This document shows, one piece after another, positions 7,212-14,650 of a DNA stretch of 64,000 nucleotides. The notes below the pieces were generated by a model that saw only the letters and a program-made list of their open reading frames with translations, had not been told where the DNA came from and did no database searches. Location of the stretch: NCBI GenBank assembly GCA_001664505.1, contig CP011806.1, positions 310,271 through 374,270 of the forward strand. Direction: 5' to 3'. Within the stretch, counting starts at the first letter, position 1, and every line of letters starts with the position of its first letter. This stretch comes from Acidobacteria bacterium Mor1 (GTDB taxonomy: Bacteria > Acidobacteriota > Polarisedimenticolia > Polarisedimenticolales > Polarisedimenticolaceae). Both the position numbers and the translations under genes were made by a program.

Positions 7212-8388
7212 TCGCACGCCCCTTCACACCTGGGGCCTGTGGCGCCGGGAGGGTGAGGTGCGGGCGCTTTCGGTCGAAGCCCACGACGCCCCAGCGCGTC
7301 TGGGCGCGCTGGTCGTGGCGCGGCCGCTCTCGCGGGACGGTGCCGGCAACTGGTTTCTCGACGGTGGTGAGGTGGGAAGGTTATGGCTTTCCGCTGCCGA
7401 CGCCGGTGGCGTGGTCGAGGGCCGGAACCTGCCGGTCCGGATCGCGCTGCCCGCCCGGGGAGACAAGGAGCCCCGGGTCCGCCGTGGACTGGAGTTGCCG
7501 GGGCGTTTCCTGGTGGCCCGGCCCGGCGGCGGCGAACCCCGGGTATCCCGCAAGATTCAGGGTGAGGCGCGCGAACGACTGATCGCGCTGCTCGCCGGAC
7601 TTCCCGAGCGGAGGGGCTGGATCGCCCGGGCCGCTGCTGCCGGCGCCGCCGAGGCGGACCTGGTTCGGGAGGCGGCCCGCCTCGACGACACCCTGGCGCA
7701 GATTCTCCGGGGAGCCGAGTCGGCTCGCGAGCCGCGGGTTTTGTGGGAGCTCCCGCCGGCACAGCGTTGGGCGCTGGGAGCGCCGGCAGGATGCGCGGTC
7801 GTCGAGGGAGAGCGGGACGCCGGGGAGCTGGTGGTCGAGGCAGAGGCCGCGCTTGCCCGGCGTGTGCGGCTGCCGTCGGGAGGCGCTCTGGTGTTCGATG
7901 CCGCCGAGGCGTTGACCGCCGTCGACGTGGACGGTGGTGCGTCGACGCCGGATGCGGCCAATCGTGAGGCGGTGGTCGAGCTTTCCCGTCAGCTCCGGCT
8001 GCGCAATCTGCAGGGCACCGTCGTGATGGACCTCGCAGGTACGCCCTCGGCCGAGGACGCCCGGGAGTTGCTGGCCACGGTTCGCTCGGCGGCAGGGGAG
8101 GACCCGGTGCGCCGCACCGTCGTGGGAATCGTCGAACCGGGGTTGTTGTTGCTGACCCGCTCCGGAGGAGAGCCGGCTCTCGAGGCGGTGCTGGTCGAGG
8201 ATTGCCCGCGCTGCGGGCCCCGGCATCGGATCCGCCCCAGGCTGGTTGCCGAGAAACTCCTCGCCGGAGGAGCGGCCGCAGGGCGCGTGCATCCCTGCGA
8301 ACTCTCGCGGGTCGCCGGCCTCCTGGCTTCAGCCGGAGACAACCGGTCTCTGGTCGCCGATCCCGAAGTGGCTACCGGGGGGTGTTGA
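7189..8388 (+). CDS. Compact ribonuclease E/G family protein
   Basis: 399 aa against ~490-520 for RNase G. The N-terminal ~115 residues retain a diverged S1-like segment (GLELPGRFLVARP corresponds to the usual LPGRylVlmP). The DNase I-like catalytic region has ALTAVDVDGG and RLRNLQGTVVMDLAG, so both catalytic aspartates (D246 and D281, equivalent to RNase E D303 and D346) are present. CPRCG near residue 345 is the zinc-link remnant, and the small C-terminal domain is short. It likely acts in single-strand RNA cleavage for rRNA or mRNA processing. It overlaps the radical SAM gene by 23 bases, a conserved pairing. Its 3' end overlaps the convergent thioesterase gene by 17 bases. The usual rplU-rpmA partners do not follow. 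Confidence 0.8.
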   Translation: MPTELLVSRTPLHTWGLWRREGEVRALSVEAHDAPARLGALVVARPLSRDGAGNWFLDGGEVGRLWLSAADAGGVVEGRNLPVRIALPARGDKEPRVRRGLELPGRFLVARPGGGEPRVSRKIQGEARERLIALLAGLPERRGWIARAAAAGAAEADLVREAARLDDTLAQILRGAESAREPRVLWELPPAQRWALGAPAGCAVVEGERDAGELVVEAEAALARRVRLPSGGALVFDAAEALTAVDVDGGASTPDAANREAVVELSRQLRLRNLQGTVVMDLAGTPSAEDARELLATVRSAAGEDPVRRTVVGIVEPGLLLLTRSGGEPALEAVLVEDCPRCGPRHRIRPRLVAEKLLAGGAAAGRVHPCELSRVAGLLASAGDNRSLVADPEVATGGC

Positions 8389-8845
8389 GCCGCCGTTCCC
8401 GGCGCACCGCCGCCTCTTCGGCGCGCCGGCGTTCCTCGTCGGTCTGAAGCTCGAGGCCGGGGACCTTCTGGGGCCGGCCCTCGCGGCCGACGCCGACCAT
8501 GGTGACGTAGGCGTTGGTGGTCAGCCGTTTCTGTCCGGTGGTCGGTTCTTCGGAGTAGACCTCGACCTGGATCTCCATCGACGAGCCGAACGCCGCGTTG
8601 ACCCAGCCGCTGAGCAGCAAGATGTCGCCCAGATGGACCGGGTTGCGGAACTCGACCGAGTCCAGCCGCAGGGTCAGGACACCCGATCGCGCGTGGCGGA
8701 TCGCCACGGCGGCGGCGCATTTGTCGATCAACGCCAGCACCCGTCCACCGAACACCGATCCGTGGGTGTTGGTGTCCTCGGGGAGCACGATTTCGGTCAT
8801 CTGAACGCGGGAATAGTCGACGTCGCGGGTCTCGACCTTACTCAA
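8372..8845 (-). CDS. Acyl-CoA thioesterase, hotdog fold (YciA/BFIT-like)
   Basis: 157 aa with the single-hotdog thioesterase signature: LPEDTNTHGSVFGGRVLALID (Asn/His-Gly and the Asp of the catalytic helix), followed by the beta-sheet segment VEFRNPVHLGDILLLSGWV. It hydrolyses acyl-CoA to free acid and CoA in the cytosol; chain-length preference cannot be read. The start is TTG 8845 because GGCGGAGG lies 6 bases upstream; the ATG at 8872 lies upstream of that site. The C-terminal ~25 residues are highly charged (EERRRAEEAAVRRERR). It is divergent from the TPR gene and convergent with the RNase gene. Confidence 0.88.
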   Translation of the reverse strand: MSKVETRDVDYSRVQMTEIVLPEDTNTHGSVFGGRVLALIDKCAAAVAIRHARSGVLTLRLDSVEFRNPVHLGDILLLSGWVNAAFGSSMEIQVEVYSEEPTTGQKRLTTNAYVTMVGVGREGRPQKVPGLELQTDEERRRAEEAAVRRERRLNTPR

Positions 8846-8976
8846 GGGGAACCTCCGCCCTGAACCGGGCACCGGGATTATAGGAAACGGCGAAGCCCTT
8901 TGCTATGTGACCTTTCGGCCCTGTATGATGTCTATGTCCTTGCCGGAGCACCTCCGGCCAAACCCTCGGGGGACTT

Positions 8977-10269
8977 ATGAACCGAACGCTCAAGTTTTTC
9001 GCCTTCGTCTGCCTGATCGCCCTTTTCGCGACCGCCGCCGCGGCTCAGAACGCGCCGGCCGAGGCGCGGGGCAAGGTCGTCGACCACGAAGACAAACCGC
9101 TGCGCGGGGTGAAGCTGATCTTCACCAACCCCAAGGATCCGGACACCGAGTACGCCGCGACCACCAACAAGCGGGGCCAGTACTTCGTGGGCAACCTGTT
9201 CCACTACCCCAACAGCTACATCTGGAACCTGAAGGTCGAGTTCGAAGGCTATGTCCCGACCTACATGAAGGTCTACAGCACGACCCAGGCCGCGGTCGCG
9301 GACAAGTACGAGGCGGACCTGCCCTGGAACTCCAAGATGCCCGACATGCGCATCCGTCCGTTCGGCACCGCCCAGGTCGATCTGACCATGACCCCTCTCG
9401 AGATCGCCAAGGCCGCGACGCCCAAGAGCGGTTCCGGTGACGGCGAGGAGATGGAAGTCATGGACGCGGCGGGCGGCGGTGCCGTCGCTCAGAACGCCGG
9501 TCCGTGGGACCAGGCCCTGGGCCTGTTGGCCGCGGGGAATGCCGACGCCGCGCTGCCGCTGCTCGAAGAAGCGATCGAGGAAGCTCCCGAGGATGCCGAG
9601 CGGGTTACGACCATGGCCCAGGTGCAGTACCAGAACGAGAACTACGGCCAGGCCGCCCGTTGGGCGATGCAGGCCGCGGAACTCGATCCCCAGGCGATCC
9701 GTCCGCAGATGATCCTCTACAGCGTCAACATCGCGACCAACAACCTGGCCGGCGCCCGGGCCGCCCTGGAGAAGGCCCAGGAGATCGACCCCGAGAACGT
9801 CGAGGTCCTGGGGCAGATGGCCTTCGTCGCCGACCAGGAAGGGGACGTCGACACCAGCATCGCGACCTACGAGAGGATCGTCGAAATCGACGAGCAGAAC
9901 ACCGACGCCTGGACCGCACTGGGCGGCCTTTACGCCAAGAAGGGTGAGAACGACAAGTCGTCGGCGGCCTACGAGAAGGTCGTGGCGATGAATCCCGAAG
10001 GCGCCGAGCGGGTTTTCTACAACATCGGCGCGCTGATCATGAACAAGAACAACGTGAGCGATGCCGACATGCAGCGGGCCATCGGTGCCTTCAAGAAGGC
10101 GATCGAGATCAACGGCGAGTACGCCGAGGCCCACCAGCAGCTCGGCTTCGCCCTGCTCGGCACCGGCGACATGGCCGGCGCCCGCAACGCGCTGGCCGAG
10201 TACGTCAAGCTCGCGCCCAAGGCGCCCGACGCCGACGCGATGAAGGCGATGATCGAAGGGTTGAAGTAA
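8977..10269 (+). CDS. Exported protein with carboxypeptidase-regulatory-like domain and TPR repeats
   Basis: 430 aa. Residues 1-23 are a signal peptide ending AAAAQ. Residues ~28-110 form a beta-sandwich of the carboxypeptidase-regulatory type (GKVVDHEDKPLRGVKLIF, then NKRGQYFVGNL). After a Gly/Ala linker (~145-170), residues ~175-425 are about seven tetratricopeptide units (for example EKAQEIDPENVEVLGQMAFV). Such pairings are common in periplasmic or outer-membrane scaffold proteins of Acidobacteriota and Bacteroidota-like bacteria, with no single known function. Start ATG 8977 follows GGGGGA. A weak -10-like TATGAT lies at 8924-8929. The pgeF gene follows 6 bases later. Confidence 0.8.
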   Translation: MNRTLKFFAFVCLIALFATAAAAQNAPAEARGKVVDHEDKPLRGVKLIFTNPKDPDTEYAATTNKRGQYFVGNLFHYPNSYIWNLKVEFEGYVPTYMKVYSTTQAAVADKYEADLPWNSKMPDMRIRPFGTAQVDLTMTPLEIAKAATPKSGSGDGEEMEVMDAAGGGAVAQNAGPWDQALGLLAAGNADAALPLLEEAIEEAPEDAERVTTMAQVQYQNENYGQAARWAMQAAELDPQAIRPQMILYSVNIATNNLAGARAALEKAQEIDPENVEVLGQMAFVADQEGDVDTSIATYERIVEIDEQNTDAWTALGGLYAKKGENDKSSAAYEKVVAMNPEGAERVFYNIGALIMNKNNVSDADMQRAIGAFKKAIEINGEYAEAHQQLGFALLGTGDMAGARNALAEYVKLAPKAPDADAMKAMIEGLK

Positions 10270-10275
10270 CCCCCG

Positions 10276-11079
10276 TTGAGCACCGGGGACGCGTGGAGGC
10301 TGGACGCCTCGGGCGGGGTCACCGTCTTGCGCTGCAGGGCACTCGACGCCCTCGAGGTACCCCACGCCTTCTCGACCCGCCGGGACGGTGACCGGGACGA
10401 TTTCGATCTCGGTCCCGCGGAACCGGAGGAACCCCGGTTCGTGGAACGGCGGGGCCGCCTGGCCGCCGCCGCCGGCGTGCCGGGGAGCATGCCGGTGCTG
10501 CTGCGCCAGGTTCACGAGGCCCGGATGGTGCCCTCCCGCCTGATAGACCCTCCCGAGGAAGCCGACGCCTCTTACGCTCTGTCCCCGGAACTCGGTGGGA
10601 GCGCGACCGACTTGTTGCCTGCCGTGCGCACCGCCGACTGCGTGCCGATTCTGCTGGCGGACCGTGCCGGCCGGGCGGTGGCCGCAGTCCACGCCGGCTG
10701 GCGAGGGACGGCGGCGGGGATCGCGACCAAGGCGGTGATGGAACTGGCCCGGCTGGGGGTGCCGCCGATCGAGCTGGTGGCGGCCATCGGGCCCTGCATC
10801 GGGCCCTCCTCCTACGAGGTCAGCGCCGAGGTGGCCGAGCAGGTGGCCTGCACCAGCGGAGAGGACTTCTCGGCCCCTGCCGGGGAGCCGGGCAAGCGGA
10901 TGCTCGACCTGGCCCGGGCCAACCGGCGGCAGCTCTCCTGGTCCGGCCTGGAAGAGGGGAACATCCACGTCGCCCCCTTCTGCACCGCCCTCCGTTCGGA
11001 TCTGTTCTTTTCCTACCGCCGCGACGGCGCCGCAGCCGGCCGCATGATGGCTCTGGCCGGGCTTCCCGCCCGGGCCTGA
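10276..11079 (+). CDS. pgeF: Peptidoglycan editing factor / purine nucleoside phosphorylase (laccase-domain, YfiH family)
   Basis: 267 aa, usual length for the family. The three zinc-binding residues are visible: His in LLRQVHEAR, Cys in RTADCVPILLAD and His in AVHAGWRGTAAG. Members phosphorolyse purine nucleosides and, in E. coli (YfiH), keep L-Ser out of peptidoglycan precursors; they were formerly annotated as polyphenol oxidases. The start is TTG 10276, only 6 bases after the TPR gene stop. No strong Shine-Dalgarno is visible, so translation may depend on the upstream gene. It ends before the promoter of yajC-secDF. Confidence 0.9.
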   Translation: MSTGDAWRLDASGGVTVLRCRALDALEVPHAFSTRRDGDRDDFDLGPAEPEEPRFVERRGRLAAAAGVPGSMPVLLRQVHEARMVPSRLIDPPEEADASYALSPELGGSATDLLPAVRTADCVPILLADRAGRAVAAVHAGWRGTAAGIATKAVMELARLGVPPIELVAAIGPCIGPSSYEVSAEVAEQVACTSGEDFSAPAGEPGKRMLDLARANRRQLSWSGLEEGNIHVAPFCTALRSDLFFSYRRDGAAAGRMMALAGLPARA

Positions 11080-11154
11080 TTCCCCCGGAAATCCGCCGGT
11101 TTTCTGCTGGCGCCATCCGGGTTGGCCCTTGCTATCCCGCTCAATCACCGTAGC

Positions 11155-11183
11155 TTGACGCGACCAGCCCGGTGAGTCAGAAT
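11155..11183 (+). promoter_or_regulatory. Sigma-70-type promoter for yajC-secD-secF
   Basis: TTGACG (11155-11160), a 17-bp spacer, then CAGAAT (11178-11183), with a predicted start near 11190 and a ~38-base leader to the yajC GTG. Five of six -35 positions and four of six -10 positions match consensus. Confidence 0.6.
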
Positions 11184-11227
11184 CCAGTTTTTGCGTCGAG
11201 CAACATCTCCTTAATGAAGGTGAGAGT

Positions 11228-11566
11228 GTGTTTCTGATGATCCACGGGCTCGTGGGGTTTCTGGGTATGGCTCCGACCGAGGGCGGGGGCCAGGACAGTC
11301 TGTTCGGCATGTTCCTGCCGATGGCGATGATCTTCGGGATCTTCTACTTCCTGTTGATCCGGCCGGCGCGCAAGAAGCAGAACGAGCACCAGGAGATGTT
11401 GCGCCAGTTGAAGAACGGTGACCGGGTGGTCACGACCGGAGGGATGTTCGGCACCGTCGTCGGCATTACCGACGAGATCGTGCAGCTCCGGGTCGCCGAC
11501 CAAGTCAAGATTGAATTCGCCCGCAGCGCCATTGCCGGCATGCAGGGCGCTGTCGAAGAGAAATAG
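11228..11566 (+). CDS. yajC: Preprotein translocase subunit YajC
   Basis: 112 aa with the YajC pattern: one transmembrane helix (~residues 26-44, FLPMAMIFGIFYFLLIRPA), then the conserved basic RPARKKQNEHQEML and a small cytosolic beta domain (GDRVVTTGGMFGTVVGI). It is the accessory subunit of the SecDF complex at the inner membrane. GTG 11228 is chosen over ATG 11237 because AAGGTGAG lies just upstream. secD begins 8 bases after its stop, and secF follows, the standard order. Confidence 0.93.
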   Translation: MFLMIHGLVGFLGMAPTEGGGQDSLFGMFLPMAMIFGIFYFLLIRPARKKQNEHQEMLRQLKNGDRVVTTGGMFGTVVGITDEIVQLRVADQVKIEFARSAIAGMQGAVEEK

Positions 11567-11574
11567 AGAGCACC

Positions 11575-13155
11575 ATGGACCTCAAGTGGAAATGGCTCCT
11601 GATCCTGGTCGTCGTCGGCGTCGCCGGGTGGTTCACCTATCCTCCGGATGAGCGGATCAACCTCGGTCTCGACCTCAAGGGGGGCGCGCACATCGTGCTC
11701 CAGGTCGACATGCCGAGTTCGATCAAGTACGAACTCGAGACGATCCAGTCCCGGGTCGGCCAACGCCTGCAGGAAGACGGCATCGCCTACACCTCGGTGG
11801 ACGTCGATCTGCCGATGTCGATCTCGATCAACGGAACCCCCGCCGACAAGCGGGACGCCGTCAAGGAGATCGTCGATCTGTACCTGCCCGACTTCAACGT
11901 GACCGAGAGCGGCGGTTCATTCCGCGGCTCGATGTCCGAAGAGCGGCGCCAGTTCGTGCAGACCACGGCGATGGCCTCGACCCTTGAAGTCCTGCGCAAG
12001 CGGATCGACAGCTTCGGCGTGGCCGAGCCGCTGATCCAGCAGCAGTCGATCGACCGCATCCTGCTGCAACTCCCCGGCGTCGAGGACCCGGACCGGGTTA
12101 AGGACATCCTGCTGGAGCAGGCGGTGCTGGAGTGGAAGGAAGTCACTTTCCCGCCGAACGGGCTGGTTCCGCTGGGATCGCGGCAAGATGTGCTGAACGC
12201 CTTCGGCGGTCAGCTTCCGGCGGACACCGAGATCCTGACCGAGGATCGCAACGGGACGCTGGTGTACTGGCCGCTCAAGAAGGTCTCGGTGGTACGGGGT
12301 AGCGATCTGCGCAACGCAGTGCGCAGCGTCGGCGAATTCAACGATCCGGTGGTCGCCTTCGAGCTGACCCAGGAGGCGGGCCGCCGCTTCGAGGCCGCAA
12401 CCTCCCGCAATCTCAAGAAGCCCATGGCTATCGTGTTGGGCAACGAGCGCACCGGGAAGAACGTGCTCTCGGCGCCGACGATCGACTCGACGATTCGCGA
12501 CCAGGGGCGCATCACCGGTCGCTACACCATCCAGGAGGCCGACGACTTCGCGTTGAAGCTTCGTTCGGGCGCCATTCCGGTCCAGCTCGACATCATCGAG
12601 GAACGTCAGGTCGGTGCCTCGCTGGGTGCCGACTCGATCCGCCGCGGCCTGACCGCCGGTCTCGCCGGATTCCTCGGCGTGATGATCTTCATGCTGATCT
12701 ACTACCGGCTCAGCGGCGTCAACGCCGTGGTTGCACTGGCTCTCAACGTCGTGCTGGTGTTCGGTATCCTCGGGATGCTGCCCGTTCTGGCCGACGGGGT
12801 GCGGGCCACCCTTACCCTGCCGGGTATCGCGGGGATGATTCTCACCGTCGGTATGGCGGTGGACAGCAACGTGCTGATCTTCGAGCGCATCCGGGAAGAG
12901 CTGCGGTTGGGCAAGACCGTGCGCTCGGCCATCGATCAGGGCTTCGCCCGGGCGTTCACCACGATTCTCGACTGCAACATCACGACCCTGGTGGCGGCGT
13001 TCTTCCTGTTCGCCTACGGCACCGGCCCGGTTCAGGGTTTCGCGGTCACGCTCACCATCGGCCTGCTGGCCTCGATGTTCACCGCCGTGTTCGTTTCGCG
13101 GCAGATCTTCGCGCTGATCCTGGGTAACCGGCAGCCCGATTCCCTCAGTATCTGA
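11575..13155 (+). CDS. secD: Protein translocase subunit SecD
   Basis: 526 aa. There is an N-terminal TM helix, then LGLDLKGGAHIVLQV (D1 motif) opening the periplasmic P1 domain. The C-terminal six-TM RND-type domain contains LTLPGIAGMILTVGMAVDSNV (D4-type motif) and FERIREELR. With SecF it uses the proton gradient to complete export of proteins through SecYEG. It begins 8 bases after yajC and is followed by secF after 19 bases. Nothing odd in length or motifs. Confidence 0.95.
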   Translation: MDLKWKWLLILVVVGVAGWFTYPPDERINLGLDLKGGAHIVLQVDMPSSIKYELETIQSRVGQRLQEDGIAYTSVDVDLPMSISINGTPADKRDAVKEIVDLYLPDFNVTESGGSFRGSMSEERRQFVQTTAMASTLEVLRKRIDSFGVAEPLIQQQSIDRILLQLPGVEDPDRVKDILLEQAVLEWKEVTFPPNGLVPLGSRQDVLNAFGGQLPADTEILTEDRNGTLVYWPLKKVSVVRGSDLRNAVRSVGEFNDPVVAFELTQEAGRRFEAATSRNLKKPMAIVLGNERTGKNVLSAPTIDSTIRDQGRITGRYTIQEADDFALKLRSGAIPVQLDIIEERQVGASLGADSIRRGLTAGLAGFLGVMIFMLIYYRLSGVNAVVALALNVVLVFGILGMLPVLADGVRATLTLPGIAGMILTVGMAVDSNVLIFERIREELRLGKTVRSAIDQGFARAFTTILDCNITTLVAAFFLFAYGTGPVQGFAVTLTIGLLASMFTAVFVSRQIFALILGNRQPDSLSI

Positions 13156-13174
13156 CAGGCGCAGCGAGGCAACC

Positions 13175-14422
13175 GTGTTTCAGATCCTAAAGAATCCCAA
13201 CTTCGACCTGATGGGCAAGCGCCACATCTTCCTGGGCTTGTCCGTCGTGATGGTGTTGCTCTCGATCGGCATCATCAGCGTCAACGGCATCAAACGTCAC
13301 GTCGAACTGAGCGGCGGCACCGAGCTGCAGCTGATGTTCGCCGAGGCGCCGGATATCGGCAAGATCCGCACGAGCGTGGGCAAGGTCTCCGATGCGACGC
13401 CGGTGGTCACCACTCTCGGCGACGACGGCGACAACGAGGTGCTGATCAAGGTCGCGGCGACCGCCAAGGAGACCGCGGAGTACGAGGCGCGCAAGGAGGA
13501 GGCCCGGGCCAACGCCGAGTCCGGGTCCCGGATCGTGATCCCCGGCAAGATCGAAGCGATCGTCGGGGCGCTGAACCAGGACCTGTTCGCCGGAAGCATC
13601 CAGGCCAACAAGCTCGACCTCAACGTAAAGGACCGGGCTTCGATCGCCTCGCTGCTCACGCCGAGTCTCGGCGACGAGCCCGCCGGTGCCCTGGCCGAGC
13701 AGATCGTCGAGCTGCGCAAGCAGAACCGCATCTTCACCTCGATCGACGACCTGACCGGGATCCCCGGTTGGACTCCCGGCGCCCAGGAAGTGCTCCAGCG
13801 GGACGCCTACTTCGGCCCCTACGCCATCCGCAGCCAGAACTACATCGGGCCGGCCATCGGTAAGGAAACCCGCAACAAGGCGATGATGGCCATCGTCGGT
13901 TCGCTGATCGGCATGCTGCTCTACATCGCCTTCCGCTTCCAGATTCGCTGGGGCGCGGCGGCGGTGATCGCCCTGGCCCACGACACCATCATCGGGCTGG
14001 GCCTGTTCTCGATCGCCGGGTTCGAGGCCAGCCAGGCGGTGGTCGCGGCCTTTTTGACCCTGGTCGGTTACTCGATCAACGACACCGTGGTCGTCTTCGA
14101 CCGCATCCGCGAGAACATGCAGGCCAAGGGCACCTCGCTGAAATTCGTCGACGTGGTCAACAAGTCGCTGAACCAGACCCTCAGCCGCACGATCATCACC
14201 AGTGGTTCGACCTGGCTCGTGGTCCTCGGCCTGTTCCTCTTTGGGGGCCAGGCGCTCAAGGGCTTCGCCTTCGTGCTGACCGCCGGGGTCCTGGTCGGAA
14301 CCTACTCGTCGATCTTCGTCGCCAGCCCGATCGTGATCTGGTGGCACCAGCAGATGGTCAAGCGCGCGGCCGCCGGCGGCGGCGCCGCGGCCCGGCCGGC
14401 CAGCTCCAGCGCAGCCAGCTAG
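13175..14422 (+). CDS. secF: Protein translocase subunit SecF with an enlarged periplasmic domain
   Basis: 415 aa, about 90-110 residues longer than common SecF. TM1 is near residues 17-36, the domain opens with VELSGGTELQLMF, and the five C-terminal TM helices include LVGYSINDTVVVFDRIREN. The extra sequence lies in the first periplasmic loop. Residues ~146-213 (KLDLNVKDRASIASLL ... NRIFTSIDDLTGIPGW) look like a ComEA/GspK-type helix-hairpin-helix module, just before the conserved YIGPAIGKE. The start is GTG 13175. The C-terminus is Ala-rich. It forms SecDF with the preceding gene. Identification is firm; the inserted module is inferred by eye. Confidence 0.93.
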   Translation: MFQILKNPNFDLMGKRHIFLGLSVVMVLLSIGIISVNGIKRHVELSGGTELQLMFAEAPDIGKIRTSVGKVSDATPVVTTLGDDGDNEVLIKVAATAKETAEYEARKEEARANAESGSRIVIPGKIEAIVGALNQDLFAGSIQANKLDLNVKDRASIASLLTPSLGDEPAGALAEQIVELRKQNRIFTSIDDLTGIPGWTPGAQEVLQRDAYFGPYAIRSQNYIGPAIGKETRNKAMMAIVGSLIGMLLYIAFRFQIRWGAAAVIALAHDTIIGLGLFSIAGFEASQAVVAAFLTLVGYSINDTVVVFDRIRENMQAKGTSLKFVDVVNKSLNQTLSRTIITSGSTWLVVLGLFLFGGQALKGFAFVLTAGVLVGTYSSIFVASPIVIWWHQQMVKRAAAGGGAAARPASSSAAS

Positions 14423-14438
14423 CAGTCTTCGGACATCT

Positions 14439-14484
14439 CTCGGGGAGGCACCCCCGGACCTCCATGGGGTGCCTCCCGAGTTTC
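14439..14484 (+). terminator. Rho-independent terminator after secF
   Basis: CTCGGGGAGGCACCCC (14439-14454) pairs with GGGGTGCCTCCCGAG (14466-14480) with one bulged base and an 11-base loop, followed by TTT. It lies 17 bases past the secF stop. Confidence 0.75.
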
Positions 14485-14572
14485 CTGCCAGACGGCTCCG
14501 ACCAGGAGCCGGCCCAGAAATCGTCAACGCCAGGCGGTTTACGCCGTACCATCCCGGCTCGACCCCAGGTCC

Positions 14573-14578
14573 TATAAT
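14573..14578 (+). promoter_or_regulatory. Consensus -10 (TATAAT) upstream of rel
   Basis: A perfect TATAAT with no good -35 at 16-18 bp. It predicts a start near 14585 and a ~66-base leader to the rel ATG. Confidence 0.5.
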
Positions 14579-14650
14579 GGCTTCGGGGGAAAGTCGGCCC
14601 GGATTTCCGGGCCGCGTGGGACGCCGTTGACGGCTCCCTGGGGATGACCA

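Noticed and set aside
8907-9440. Open frame overlapping the start of the TPR gene in another frame
   Set aside because: Arg/Pro/Gly-rich shadow; the overlapping frame has a signal peptide, a ribosome site and clear domains.
8932-11310. 792-codon minus-strand open frame opposite the TPR and pgeF genes
   Set aside because: Antisense shadow of two well-supported genes, including pgeF with all three metal ligands.
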